Source: CAZRRV01 sp045660865 (GTDB taxonomy: Bacteria > Bacillota > Clostridia > Oscillospirales > Acutalibacteraceae). From it: a stretch of DNA of 63,823 bases. A program made the position numbers and the translations under genes. The DNA lies in the NCBI GenBank assembly GCA_045660865.1, contig JAZREP010000015.1, positions 1 to 63,823 of the forward strand. The letters run 5' to 3'. The first letter of the stretch is position 1. Each line of letters starts with the position of its first letter. Below, one piece after another: positions 1 through 8,883 of the stretch. Below the pieces are notes generated by a model. The model was not told the origin of the DNA. It did no database searches and worked only from the letters and a program-made list of their open reading frames with translations.

Positions 1-571
1 TACCTGACTTATTCAAACGGTCAGTATCAATTGATTTTAAAACGTTGAAATCAAAGAATAAGGGTGTATCGTAAGTATCAACAGACCTTTCTACCCAATC
101 ACCATTATCTTTTTTCATTCCATACATATCATCATAATATAATATGTATTTTTGACCTTTTTTCGAATAGTAATAGGCTTTATCTTCAAAGCCCTCAAGA
201 TATATGACATCTCCGTGTTTTTTTATTTTTAATTCAGCTATTTTGTCATATTCGGATACTTCTTGTTCGGTTTCCTGTTGCGAATCGGGTATAAAACTAC
301 CAAATTCATCATAATAACCGTTTTGAGGCAGGTTGGCATCTGATTCAGTAGCCTCTGTACCACTTTCAACAGATAGGGTATTATATGTAGGGTTAAGGAC
401 TTTTTCGGTTAGTTTTATTTGTACACGATTGTATGTCTTGTCATTAGGGTCAAACACTCCCTTGCCAGAGCTAAGCATAACTACAAGGATAATAACGGCA
501 ACCAAAAAAGCTGCAACCGCCGGAAGCAATATTTTTTTGTGTTTTGTTATAAAAGCGATAACAGATTTCAT
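1..571 (-). CDS. Membrane-anchored surface protein, 3' end outside window
   Basis: Open for 190 codons from an ATG at 571 to the left edge, so the C-terminus is missing. A good Shine-Dalgarno (AAAGGAGT) lies about ten bases upstream. The N-terminus MKSVIAFITKHKKILLPAV leads into one hydrophobic segment (about residues 13-33), an uncleaved anchor or signal peptide. After it comes an acidic, Ser/Thr/Glu/Gln-rich linker and then a Tyr/Lys/Asp-rich region suggesting an extracytoplasmic domain. No family was recognised. It is the last of three leftward genes, 45 bp after the cohesin/cadherin-like protein, and is probably co-transcribed with it. A role in the same surface assembly is inferred from position only. 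Confidence 0.75.
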   Translation of the reverse strand, partial: MKSVIAFITKHKKILLPAVAAFLVAVIILVVMLSSGKGVFDPNDKTYNRVQIKLTEKVLNPTYNTLSVESGTEATESDANLPQNGYYDEFGSFIPDSQQETEQEVSEYDKIAELKIKKHGDVIYLEGFEDKAYYYSKKGQKYILYYDDMYGMKKDNGDWVERSVDTYDTPLFFDFNVLKSIDTDRLNKSG

Positions 572-616
572 TGTTTTTAAACTCCTTTCGGTTGACCTCT
601 AATGCGTTTTTATTAT

Positions 617-1819
617 TTAAAAAGGAATAAATCCAAAGCGGATAAGTATAAACATAACCAGCGCACCTACAAGTAAGAAGAGCACACACAACGCAATTAC
701 AGCAGAAGTTTTTATTCCGGATATTTTCCCTTTATTTGTTGAATCTGTGTTTGCCTCTTTGTTAGATTCTTCCTTTATCTCGGGTTTAATTTCAGAACCG
801 TCTTTAGATGCACGCTTTGCGATAATCTTATAATCTTTTTTAGTTCCGTCCTCGGCAGTACAGGTAATAGTTACAGTATTATCTCTACCTGCAACCAAGT
901 CTGTACCACCAGCAATAGATATTGTAGCCTTAGTGTCAGCTGCGGCAGCCCTTGCAGTTATGGCTGTAGTTTCATAAGGAAGCCAAACGATATAATTATC
1001 TACACCACTTGAAAAGGGCGGAGAAATCAAAAATCCGTCTACCGACATACCTGAAAGTGCTGTATTAGAACTTGGTACGTAGTTGGGGTCCTGCTTTCTG
1101 GTAACCTTAATACTGTAGGTTTTTGTTGCTCCGTTTTCAGCCTTTACAACTACTTTAACTGTGTTGTTTCCAACAGCAAGGTTGTTACCGGTTACGCTAA
1201 CCTTTGCCTTGGGGTCTTCGGCAACAGCGTTGATATTAAGCCTATTTACATCAAACTCAACAGTGCCGACCGAATAAGAGGTTGTGCCTGCGCTAAAATT
1301 GGGTGAGATAGTTGCATTACCTACAGTAAGAGATTTTAAATTATTGTTAGTAGACAATGGTGCAGCAACAGTTTTTGAGTATACAACTGTTCCAACATTT
1401 ATAAGCGCATTACCGTCCGAAGCCTTAACGCCAGAACAAGAAATCTTAATGGTTGTTCCGGGCGCTACAGACTTAACCTTGAAGGTGACAGTAAATAAAG
1501 TTTTGTTACTGTTAATAGGGTTGCTTAAGTTATTATCGTAAGCGACGATGGTGTTTCCATTAAACTCAACTAGCCACGGTGCGCCAATCTTTTGAGTTGT
1601 TCCCGATAAAGTAACCTGATTGCTATCATACGACAAAACACCTTGAACACCATATATACCACTGCCGTTAAGATTAAAACTCAAAGTGATAGTATCGCCG
1701 GCACGAACTGTACCAGGACCTGTAAAACTTGCACTTGCACTTGCAGCCGAAACCGTTATGGGTGTAACCATAGCAATACATAAAACGAAAATTGTTAATA
1801 TTGATATTATCTTCTTCAT
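617..1819 (-). CDS. Cohesin-like and cadherin-like domain surface protein with C-terminal membrane anchor
   Basis: 400 aa. A cleavable-type signal peptide (residues 1-25, ending TVSAASA) precedes a cohesin-like beta-sandwich (about 28-150; the segment GVQGVLSYDSNQVTLSG is typical). Two cadherin-like beta-sandwich repeats follow (about 157-240 and 252-338), each with the LKSLTV/LSGMSV opening, an ISP[NP]F motif and an ending such as AENGATKTYSIKVTR or AEDGTKKDYKI. A Lys/Glu/Asn-rich linker and one membrane segment (about 370-395) anchor it at the outer face of the membrane. Cohesins normally bind dockerins, and the gene 10 bp upstream encodes one. Pairing between the two is an inference. No catalytic motif is visible. 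Confidence 0.85.
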   Translation of the reverse strand: MKKIISILTIFVLCIAMVTPITVSAASASASFTGPGTVRAGDTITLSFNLNGSGIYGVQGVLSYDSNQVTLSGTTQKIGAPWLVEFNGNTIVAYDNNLSNPINSNKTLFTVTFKVKSVAPGTTIKISCSGVKASDGNALINVGTVVYSKTVAAPLSTNNNLKSLTVGNATISPNFSAGTTSYSVGTVEFDVNRLNINAVAEDPKAKVSVTGNNLAVGNNTVKVVVKAENGATKTYSIKVTRKQDPNYVPSSNTALSGMSVDGFLISPPFSSGVDNYIVWLPYETTAITARAAAADTKATISIAGGTDLVAGRDNTVTITCTAEDGTKKDYKIIAKRASKDGSEIKPEIKEESNKEANTDSTNKGKISGIKTSAVIALCVLFLLVGALVMFILIRFGFIPF

Positions 1820-1829
1820 TTTTTTCTCC

Positions 1830-3611
1830 TTATCTTGCGGTTATGGTACCTTTATCAAGAAGCTTAGCTTTAACCTGAATAAAGTCATCAATGTAAATGT
1901 TGTCGTCACCACTAGTATCCGCTGCAATTGCATAAACGCCTGATAAAATAGATTTTTTAAGTAAATGGGCTTTTATTGCAATCATATCACCAATTGTAAT
2001 TTCGCCGTCTCTGTCTGTATCGCCTGTAACAACAACTGTTAAGGTTTGTTTGGTAACGTCACCGTGCATTAAGTTAACAGTAAATCCTGTTCCCACCACC
2101 TCGTTTGCCGAAGCCAGCGAGCCATCAGCTCTGCGGATTTTAATATGTTGATTTTCCTTCAAGCCGCTAAGCAATTTTGAAACGGTGGTTTTTTCAGCAA
2201 TTTTACTGATATATGTACTGCCGACAGTATATTGTGCCGATGTTATTTTATCGGGATAAGGTGCTCTTGGACGTGTAACATCGATATTATAAACAAATTT
2301 TGTTATTCCGTCCTCTGCCGTTACGGTGATTGTAACACTTGTTGTTTCACCGGATTTGAGTTTTGGATTATCTACCTTTACAGTAGCATTACTGTCTGCG
2401 GCATAAGCATTTAAAATTAACTGCTCGACATCATGCGAAACAGTTGCCGTGTACTGAAATACACTTGGGTCAAACGCAGGGCTAATTGTTGCATTTGAAA
2501 CTGTGAGATTTGACAGCTCAGCATTTTGAGAAAGCGGCTCACGGTAAACATCAATTGTATAAACCGTGCTTTCCACTGAACTAGAAGGGTCTGTGGGTGC
2601 AACGGTAATTGTTACGCTTGTTGTCTCTCCCGCTATCAACTCATTATTATCAATTGTAACTGGTACGTTTTCCATATCATTTGACTGCGCTAAAATATAC
2701 AACATATCTACTTCGTACGGGACAGTTGCAGTATAGTTAAGTGTATCGGGATTAAAATCAGGCGAAATATTTGCATTTGATACTGTCATAGATTTTAATT
2801 TTGTGTTGAACTCTAAAACCTCAACGAAAATTGTGAGTAATTCTTGAGTATCATCTACTAAGAATTGAATCATTCCTCGACCAGGCGCAAGACCTTTAAT
2901 TATGCCGTCCCTTAGCGAATTGTAATTAAATTCGAAATGACCATCACCGAAAGACTCTATATTTTCAAAAGAAACGTCTTTATTCCATGAGATATAAGCA
3001 TTTTGACCTACCATAACGCTCATTTCATCAGGTGTTGTTTTAAAGCGTTCGCCAAGCCAAACAGAAACTAATTCGCCTTCGGTATCATAATAAAAATTTT
3101 CCTCTTCATAATTCTCAGAACCACCGCCAATATAATAGGCTTCATCCAAAAACAGACTAAATTTAATATTTTCATTATAACCGGCTTCATTAACCTTAAA
3201 CTCAATTTTAAAAAGTTCAGTTTCGCCCTCTTGTATCGCATTCTTAGCATCGGTAAACTGGAAATCTATTTCATCCGGCACACCGTAAACATCGTTATTT
3301 CTTCGATAAATTAGAGTTGATTCATCTGATAAATCATTGTTAATTGCTATGGAATTGTTATTATAATCCAAATAATATGAATCGAATTGTAAAAACAGTC
3401 TTAATCCGTTAATCTTCTTACCTTCGGGCACAATTATTTTAAGTGTTGCCGAAAAGGTATCATTATCACCGGTTTCTTCTGGCACTTCCATGTTGAAGTA
3501 TATAGGGGTCAACACCTCTGCAGAAACTATTGTATTTAAATCTAGGCAGAACAAAACAGACGATAAGAAAATCGCAAACATTAAAGCTGTACTTATTAAA
3601 CGTTTTGTCAT
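1830..3611 (-). CDS. Secreted protein with cohesin-like, cadherin-like and C-terminal dockerin domains
   Basis: 593 aa, first gene of the surface operon, ATG preceded by CAGGTGATG. The signal peptide covers residues 1-31. A cohesin-like sandwich (about 35-175) is followed by an Ig-like stretch, then two cadherin-like repeats (about 272-360 and 368-452) with the same NANISPDF/NATISPAF signatures as the downstream protein. The C-terminus is a type I dockerin: DTDRDGEITIGD and DTSGDDNIYIDD are two EF-hand-like calcium loops, each followed by a helix (KAHLL, KAKLL). A protein carrying both a cohesin-like and a dockerin module could chain with itself or dock onto the membrane-anchored neighbour. 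No glycosidase domain is present. Confidence 0.85.
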   Translation of the reverse strand: MTKRLISTALMFAIFLSSVLFCLDLNTIVSAEVLTPIYFNMEVPEETGDNDTFSATLKIIVPEGKKINGLRLFLQFDSYYLDYNNNSIAINNDLSDESTLIYRRNNDVYGVPDEIDFQFTDAKNAIQEGETELFKIEFKVNEAGYNENIKFSLFLDEAYYIGGGSENYEEENFYYDTEGELVSVWLGERFKTTPDEMSVMVGQNAYISWNKDVSFENIESFGDGHFEFNYNSLRDGIIKGLAPGRGMIQFLVDDTQELLTIFVEVLEFNTKLKSMTVSNANISPDFNPDTLNYTATVPYEVDMLYILAQSNDMENVPVTIDNNELIAGETTSVTITVAPTDPSSSVESTVYTIDVYREPLSQNAELSNLTVSNATISPAFDPSVFQYTATVSHDVEQLILNAYAADSNATVKVDNPKLKSGETTSVTITVTAEDGITKFVYNIDVTRPRAPYPDKITSAQYTVGSTYISKIAEKTTVSKLLSGLKENQHIKIRRADGSLASANEVVGTGFTVNLMHGDVTKQTLTVVVTGDTDRDGEITIGDMIAIKAHLLKKSILSGVYAIAADTSGDDNIYIDDFIQVKAKLLDKGTITAR

Positions 3612-3693
3612 TTTACATCACCTGTTTTCATTTATTCAAATATTTTACACATCTAAGTATATCACAAATAGATTGCTAAAGGTTAAGCCAATA

Positions 3694-3971
3694 TTAGCCA
3701 AAGCATTCAAACTTGAATCAGATTTTGAAACAAGGATTTTACGCTGTGGCTTTGTTAAAATACTCGTGAATCCGACAGGATTCACTGCGTTTTTGCCTCA
3801 CACAACGTAAAATCCTTTGTTTACAAAATTCTGCGACCTTAAAGGTGCAGTTTTTTGTATGGATTTTGGTGAAGCGGAGCCCATAAGGCTAACGCCTATG
3901 GGCAACAATGAGCCAAAAGGCACCTAAAACCTGCCCTTTAAGGCTGGTTCGGGTTTAAATGCTTTGGCTAA
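3694..3971. repeat. Structured element bounded by 19-bp inverted repeats (MITE-like)
   Basis: This is the only gene-free stretch above 300 bp (3612-3967). Its ends TTAGCCAAAGCATTCAAAC (3694-3712) and GTTTAAATGCTTTGGCTAA (3953-3971) are inverted repeats with one mismatch in 19. Inside, 3728-3748 pairs with 3801-3822 and encloses the hairpin GTGAATCC-GACA-GGATTCAC (3766-3785). Next, 3837-3850 pairs with 3931-3943 around a GC-rich hairpin at 3880-3902. The right terminal repeat contains the TAG stop of pgmB (3968-3970). No transposase is encoded. It could be a non-autonomous mobile element or a structured intergenic repeat, and may end leftward transcription. No second copy was noticed in this window. 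Confidence 0.7.
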
Positions 3972-4609
3972 CCTAAAATTTTATAGTCAACCTTGCTTAA
4001 ATCGTCTGCGGTATATGTAGCATCCTTATTTGAAGAAGCGGCGCCGACACCTAACACATCCATACCTGCTGCTAAGGCTGCCTGTATACCTGCATCAGCA
4101 TCCTCAACAACCAAGCAATCCTTAGGCTCTACACCGACAAGCTTTGCCGCCAGCAAAAAGACCTCCGGGTGAGGTTTGCTGTGTGTGATTTGATTTCCGT
4201 CTGCAACGGCATCAAAATATGTATCAAGGCCTATACCCTTTAAAATACCGGGGGTGTTTTTACTTGAAGAGCCAATAGCGATTTTACTACCCTGCTCTTT
4301 AATGTAGGAACAAAAATCCATAACACCAACAAGAATATCATTAGGGGTTAAATCCTTAATGAATTCCTTATAGTAATTATTCTTGCGCTCAGCCAATTCA
4401 AGCTTTTCGGCATCGGTGTATTCTTTTGTAGCCTTTTCAAGCAAAACATCAAGACTTTCCATACGGCTTACACCGCGTTGGCGGATATTGATTTGCCTAT
4501 CGAAGTAAATGCCTTCATCATCAGCAAGCTTTTTCCAGCCCATATAGTGACAATCATCGGTGCAAACTATTACACCGTCTAAATCAAAAATAACTGCATT
4601 ATATTTCAA
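3968..4609 (-). CDS. pgmB: Beta-phosphoglucomutase (HAD superfamily)
   Basis: 213 aa from a TTG at 4609; a GTG at 4618 is possible, but the AGAGGGTG Shine-Dalgarno sits directly against it. It interconverts beta-glucose 1-phosphate and glucose 6-phosphate in the cytosol. HAD motif I is FDLDGVIVCTDD (Asp nucleophile and acid/base Asp), motif II is the GSSSKN region, Lys is in THSKPHPEVF, and motif III is VVEDADAGIQAA. The GH65 phosphorylase gene upstream overlaps by about 11 bp. The pair forms a phosphorolytic disaccharide pathway: the phosphorylase makes beta-Glc1P and this enzyme feeds it to glycolysis. The stop codon lies inside the terminal repeat of the adjacent element. Confidence 0.93.
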   Translation of the reverse strand: MKYNAVIFDLDGVIVCTDDCHYMGWKKLADDEGIYFDRQINIRQRGVSRMESLDVLLEKATKEYTDAEKLELAERKNNYYKEFIKDLTPNDILVGVMDFCSYIKEQGSKIAIGSSSKNTPGILKGIGLDTYFDAVADGNQITHSKPHPEVFLLAAKLVGVEPKDCLVVEDADAGIQAALAAGMDVLGVGAASSNKDATYTADDLSKVDYKILG

Positions 4610-6833
4610 CAGTAACACCCTCTTTTCCTACGCTGTATTCTTTATCAAATATACGAATTGTCTCAGCCTCTCCGTCAAGCGTAAAGGTTGCTTTACCCTC
4701 TTTAATCTGTACGGTAAGTACCTTTCCTCTGTACAGAATTTTGAACGAATAACCCTTCCACTGTTTCGGCAATGAGGGACGGAATGTCAAGCATTCGGCA
4801 TCCGAGCGCATACCGCCAAAACCGTAAACAACATTCATCCAAGAAGCTGCCATTGAGGTTACATGCAATCCCAAATTCGTGTTAGTGTTATAGTTATCCA
4901 AATCCATACGGCTGGCAAACTTAGAATAGTTGTAAGCCTTCTCGTAATCACCGATTTCGTTAGCCATAATTGAATGGATAGAGGGAGAAAGTGAGCTTTC
5001 GTGGAAGCAACGAGCCTCATAGAAATCGTAGTTGATTTTCTTCTGCTCCATAGTAAAATCATTGGAGAACAAGAAGAGCATAAGCACAACATCAGGTTGT
5101 TTTACTATATCAATACGGAAAAGGCTGTCATACGCCCAATGTTTATAAATCGGCACCTCTTCAGGTTTAATTGTATTGATGTCAACATGCGGCATATCAT
5201 AATATCCGTCATGCTGTTCAAAAAGCTTTGTTTCATCATCATAGTTGATGCGCATTTTTGCAGCTTTATCTGCCCAATCTTTGAGTTCTTCCTCGGTAAA
5301 TTTCGGCAATTTATCGGGGCAAACCTTTTTCATTTCCTCAATAACCTCAAGGGTGTACAAGAACATTTTTCTAACCATATAGTTAGTGTAAACGTTATTA
5401 TGTACCATCATATGGAACTCATCGGGGCCCATTACACCGTAAAGACCAAACTCGCCTGTTTTCGGGCTGTATCCGCCACGAGAAGCAAAGTAACGGCTAA
5501 CCTCGGTCAGAATTTCTGCGCCGTAGTTATACAGCAATTCTTTGTCTTTGAGGTTGCGTACATAATGCCAAACTGCATAAGCAACGGCAGCAGAAACGTG
5601 TATTTCAAGGTTGCCGTGTTGCCATACGCCACAGCTTTCGGTACCATCAATTGTTACCATCGGGTAGCAAGAGCCTTTTGTGCTCTGCTCAATTGCTCTT
5701 TCCTTAGCCTGCGGCAATGTATTGTAACGATACATAATCAAATTCTTTGCTGCGGCAGGATTGTTAAAGATATAGAAAGGTAAACAATAGGTTTCGGTAT
5801 CCCAGAAAGTCCATCCGGAATAGTTTTCACCTGTCAAACCTTTTGCACCTACATTGAGTGACGGGTCTTCACCGTGATAGGTTTGATGCAAATTGAAAAT
5901 ACAGAAACGGATACCTTGTTGGTTTTCCTCGTCGCCCTCAATAACAATATCCAACTTGTCCCAAACAGCAACCCAGAAGTTAGCGTGTTCAGTTTTATAG
6001 GTTTTATAGTCTGTTTTAAAAAGTTCTGTAGCCTTAGCTGAAGCTGAAGCAATAAAATCAGCATCTGCTACTTCCCTATTCTTTTCGGTTATATTAACAC
6101 TCAAACGAACAAAATCTTTTGTTTCGCCTTCTGCGAGTTTGAATATGTATTCACCTGTGCAAAGCTTGTCTGTATGCTCATATTTTTCTGCCGGAACATT
6201 TGTGTTGAAAGCAGAGTATACTCTTTGACCGCTTGTTTTGGTTGAAGCAGCAATAACATTATCCTTGCAATAAATTTCATCCCAGAAGTTCTTGCCTTCT
6301 TCTTCGTGAATAGGATTGAAATCACAACCGGCAACAACTTTAACTTCACCGGCAAAGGATTTTGACTGCATTGTAATTTTTTGAGCAGCAATTTCACGGG
6401 TAGTCATTGAAATGAAACGTTCGAATGTAAAGGTTATACCCTTCCAATCAAAAGAACGAGTCATAATACCATGCTTCATATCCAGTTCACGATAAAAATT
6501 ATCAACACTAACCTTAGCGAGGTCTAATTCCTCACCGTTGACAAAAATTCGTGTATATACCCAGTTATTGGCATTTATCATAAAGCAGCAACGGTCAGCC
6601 ATGCCTTTAAAGTGGTTAAACTGTTTAATCGGCTTTTCCTCATACACACCGTTAAAGTAGTTGCCGAGCAGGCCGTCTGCTGAATAAGTTTCGTCAAAGA
6701 AACCACGAGTTCCCATATATTCATTACCGAGAGAGAAAATACTTTCACTTACTCTGCTCTGTGCCGGGTCATACCCCTCTTCTATAATTTTCCAAGGGTC
6801 AACCTTATAATATTTTACTGCTTCTTTTGCCAT
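4599..6833 (-). CDS. Glycoside hydrolase family 65 disaccharide phosphorylase
   Basis: 744 aa from the ATG at 6833, chosen because AAAAGGAGT lies just upstream; a longer frame to 6875 lacks a site. GH65 enzymes cleave alpha-glucosides (maltose, trehalose, kojibiose or nigerose type) with phosphate and release beta-glucose 1-phosphate. The N-terminal beta-sandwich runs to about residue 270 and the (alpha/alpha)6 barrel follows, with FWDTETY and the catalytic acid in GPDEFH (Glu near residue 472). The NNVYTNYM stretch and KQPDVV loop are typical, and a small C-terminal beta domain ends the protein. Substrate cannot be assigned by eye. It overlaps pgmB; no sugar transporter or regulator is adjacent. 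Confidence 0.92.
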   Translation of the reverse strand: MAKEAVKYYKVDPWKIIEEGYDPAQSRVSESIFSLGNEYMGTRGFFDETYSADGLLGNYFNGVYEEKPIKQFNHFKGMADRCCFMINANNWVYTRIFVNGEELDLAKVSVDNFYRELDMKHGIMTRSFDWKGITFTFERFISMTTREIAAQKITMQSKSFAGEVKVVAGCDFNPIHEEEGKNFWDEIYCKDNVIAASTKTSGQRVYSAFNTNVPAEKYEHTDKLCTGEYIFKLAEGETKDFVRLSVNITEKNREVADADFIASASAKATELFKTDYKTYKTEHANFWVAVWDKLDIVIEGDEENQQGIRFCIFNLHQTYHGEDPSLNVGAKGLTGENYSGWTFWDTETYCLPFYIFNNPAAAKNLIMYRYNTLPQAKERAIEQSTKGSCYPMVTIDGTESCGVWQHGNLEIHVSAAVAYAVWHYVRNLKDKELLYNYGAEILTEVSRYFASRGGYSPKTGEFGLYGVMGPDEFHMMVHNNVYTNYMVRKMFLYTLEVIEEMKKVCPDKLPKFTEEELKDWADKAAKMRINYDDETKLFEQHDGYYDMPHVDINTIKPEEVPIYKHWAYDSLFRIDIVKQPDVVLMLFLFSNDFTMEQKKINYDFYEARCFHESSLSPSIHSIMANEIGDYEKAYNYSKFASRMDLDNYNTNTNLGLHVTSMAASWMNVVYGFGGMRSDAECLTFRPSLPKQWKGYSFKILYRGKVLTVQIKEGKATFTLDGEAETIRIFDKEYSVGKEGVTVEI

Positions 6834-6883
6834 ATTTATTACTCCTTTTAAGACACAAAAATTCACTATAAGCAATCATTTTA

Positions 6884-6912
6884 ATCTTATCATTAGAGAC
6901 CTCTATTGTCAA
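6884..6912 (-). promoter_or_regulatory. Promoter of the GH65-pgmB operon
   Basis: Leftward -35 TTGACA (6907-6912), a 17-bp spacer and -10 TAAGAT (6884-6889), about 50 bp before the GH65 start. The spacer holds the dyad AGAG-GT-CTCT, which could be a repressor site. The -35 is consensus; the operator is a guess. Confidence 0.6.
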
Positions 6913-6949
6913 GCAAAAATACAGGTGAAAAACCGTGTTTTTTAACAAA

Positions 6950-6984
6950 AAAATTAAAAGCAGGCAGTAGATAAACTGCCTGCT
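6950..6984 (-). terminator. Terminator after the capD-like gene
   Basis: Stem AGCAGGCAGT/ACTGCCTGCT (6959-6968 with 6975-6984), followed on the minus strand by a T-rich tract. It lies just after the stop at 6990 and separates the exopolysaccharide cluster from the GH65 promoter. Confidence 0.85.
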
Positions 6985-6989
6985 AAAAA

Positions 6990-8858
6990 CTACTTTTTAT
7001 TTGCTTTGGGAACAACCTCATCGTGATAGGTTGTAACAACTTCATGAAGAATGTCCAAAACTGCTTGTGTATCGTTCTTATTAGCTACTTTTAAAATGCG
7101 AGCAACATCATCTGTGATGGTCTTATGATTAACCTCTTCAGGTTTACCGATAAAGATTTTCTCATTCTCGGTAGAGGTAAGACCCTCATTGTCCATAAGC
7201 AGTTCTTCATAAAGCTTTTCGCCCGGACGAAGTCCTGTGAATTGAATAGGAATTTCGGTATAAGGCTTATAGCCATAGAATTTAATTACATTCTCAGCCA
7301 GGGTTAAAATCTTTACAGCCTCACCCATATTGAGAACGAAAATTTCGCCGCCGCCAGCCATAGCACCTGCTTGTAAAACCAGGTTTACAGCTTCGGGAAT
7401 TGTCATAAAATAGCGTACAATATCAGGGTGGGTAACCTTAACCGGACCGCCGCTTTCAATTTGCTTTTTAAACAGCGGGATTACCGAACCGTTCGAGCCC
7501 AGCACGTTTCCAAAACGTACCATTGAAAAGCTGGTTTCAAGTGTGGTGGTGTTAATATGTTGTACTATCATTTCGCAGAAACGCTTTGTAGCACCCATTA
7601 CATTAGTCGGGTTAACCGCCTTGTCTGTAGAAATAAGTACAAATTTTAAAACACGGTATTTAGCTGCGGCTGTTGCCACATTATATGTACCGCCAATGTT
7701 ATTTTTAACTGCTTCCTCAGGGTCGGTCTCCATAAGCGGAACGTGCTTATGCGCAGCCGCATGGAAGACTATATTCGGGCGATATTTATTGAAGATAAAA
7801 TCAATCTTCTGTGCGTCACGAACTGAGGCTATCTCAATGCAGACATCCAGATTGGGATTTCTCATCAATAAATCTTGTTGGATATCATAAGCGTTATTCT
7901 CATAAATATCCAAAATAATTAACTTTTTAGGTCCAAGCTCTGAAATTTGTCGGCATAGCTCTGAACCGATAGAGCCGCCGCCGCCTGTTACAAGAACGAC
8001 CTTACTGTTTATTAAGTTGATTATATTATTCTTTTCAAGCATGACCTCTTCGCGGCCAAGCATATCAGAATAGCTTATTTCCTTACTCTGATTCAAAAGC
8101 GACTTTTTATATTCAAGACCGGAAAGATACGGCAGAATGTTTATTGCGCAATTGGTTTTCATACAAAGCTTTTGTATGGCTTCTATCCTACTGCTGCTTG
8201 CTGAAGGTATTGCAATATAAATTGTTTTTATGTTGAATTTTTCGCAAATATCGGGAATAAACATTGTGGAGGCTACTACCTTTATTCCCTCTATGTTCAT
8301 ACCGATTTTTTTGTTATCGTCATCACAGAAATATATAGGATGACCAAGTTGCGGCTTATTAAGCAATTCTTTTGCAAGTATAACACCGGCAACACCTGCG
8401 CCGACAATTAAAATGGGGTTATGCTCCTGCTTAGCATTAAAAGTTACACTTAAGCGAGAAAGAATAAAATAATAAAGCATACGCGAAATCAAAAGCGCCA
8501 AAGTGAACAACAAGAAGCAAAAAGCGCAATATAAAAGCAATTGCTTGTTAACGTATATTGATGCCGCTCCTGCGATTAAAAATCCCGCAAAAACTGCAAT
8601 TAATGTACGGAACAAATCAATCAATGTTGAATACCGCATCATAGTATTGTAAACCCTGAACACCAACAGACAGAGCATTGCAATAATAACATAAGCACCG
8701 TTAATATAAACAGCGGTAGTTCCATGCAATTGTGCCGGAACCGATATAGCTTCAACACGATAAATGAGCGCGTATGTAACAAAACTAACAACAGACAAAT
8801 AAAAAATGTCTGCCAAAACAAGAAGGAACCTGGTTAAGTTAAATTTACCTTTTCCCAA
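6990..8858 (-). CDS. CapD/FlaA1-type NDP-sugar 4,6-dehydratase, membrane-anchored
   Basis: 622 aa, apparent TTG start with GGGGTG upstream. Four N-terminal membrane segments (about residues 10-30, 48-65, 82-102, 107-128) are followed by a first Rossmann region (LIVGAGVAGVILAKEL). The extended short-chain dehydrogenase domain starts near 285 with VLVTGGGGSIGSELCRQI and carries STDKAVNPTNVMGATKR and GLRPGEKLYEELL. This large PglF/CapD architecture usually acts on UDP-GlcNAc at the inner membrane face, making the 4-keto-6-deoxy sugar for polysaccharide or glycoprotein glycans. It lies downstream of the CpsB phosphatase gene in the same direction. No transferase or flippase genes accompany it here. 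Confidence 0.92.
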   Translation of the reverse strand: MGKGKFNLTRFLLVLADIFYLSVVSFVTYALIYRVEAISVPAQLHGTTAVYINGAYVIIAMLCLLVFRVYNTMMRYSTLIDLFRTLIAVFAGFLIAGAASIYVNKQLLLYCAFCFLLFTLALLISRMLYYFILSRLSVTFNAKQEHNPILIVGAGVAGVILAKELLNKPQLGHPIYFCDDDNKKIGMNIEGIKVVASTMFIPDICEKFNIKTIYIAIPSASSSRIEAIQKLCMKTNCAINILPYLSGLEYKKSLLNQSKEISYSDMLGREEVMLEKNNIINLINSKVVLVTGGGGSIGSELCRQISELGPKKLIILDIYENNAYDIQQDLLMRNPNLDVCIEIASVRDAQKIDFIFNKYRPNIVFHAAAHKHVPLMETDPEEAVKNNIGGTYNVATAAAKYRVLKFVLISTDKAVNPTNVMGATKRFCEMIVQHINTTTLETSFSMVRFGNVLGSNGSVIPLFKKQIESGGPVKVTHPDIVRYFMTIPEAVNLVLQAGAMAGGGEIFVLNMGEAVKILTLAENVIKFYGYKPYTEIPIQFTGLRPGEKLYEELLMDNEGLTSTENEKIFIGKPEEVNHKTITDDVARILKVANKNDTQAVLDILHEVVTTYHDEVVPKANKK

Positions 8859-8883
8859 ATTTTTTACACCCCAATCAAATTAG

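Noticed and set aside
1..3611. Cellulosome gene cluster
   Set aside because: Cohesin-like and dockerin modules are present but no glycosidase, carbohydrate-binding module or multi-cohesin scaffoldin is seen.
3490..3810. 106-codon rightward frame across the structured repeat
   Set aside because: It begins inside the opposite gene and runs through the inverted repeats without a ribosome site.
5001..5783. 260-codon rightward frame opposite the GH65 gene
   Set aside because: It is an antisense shadow of a clearly conserved enzyme, with no ribosome site and no domain.
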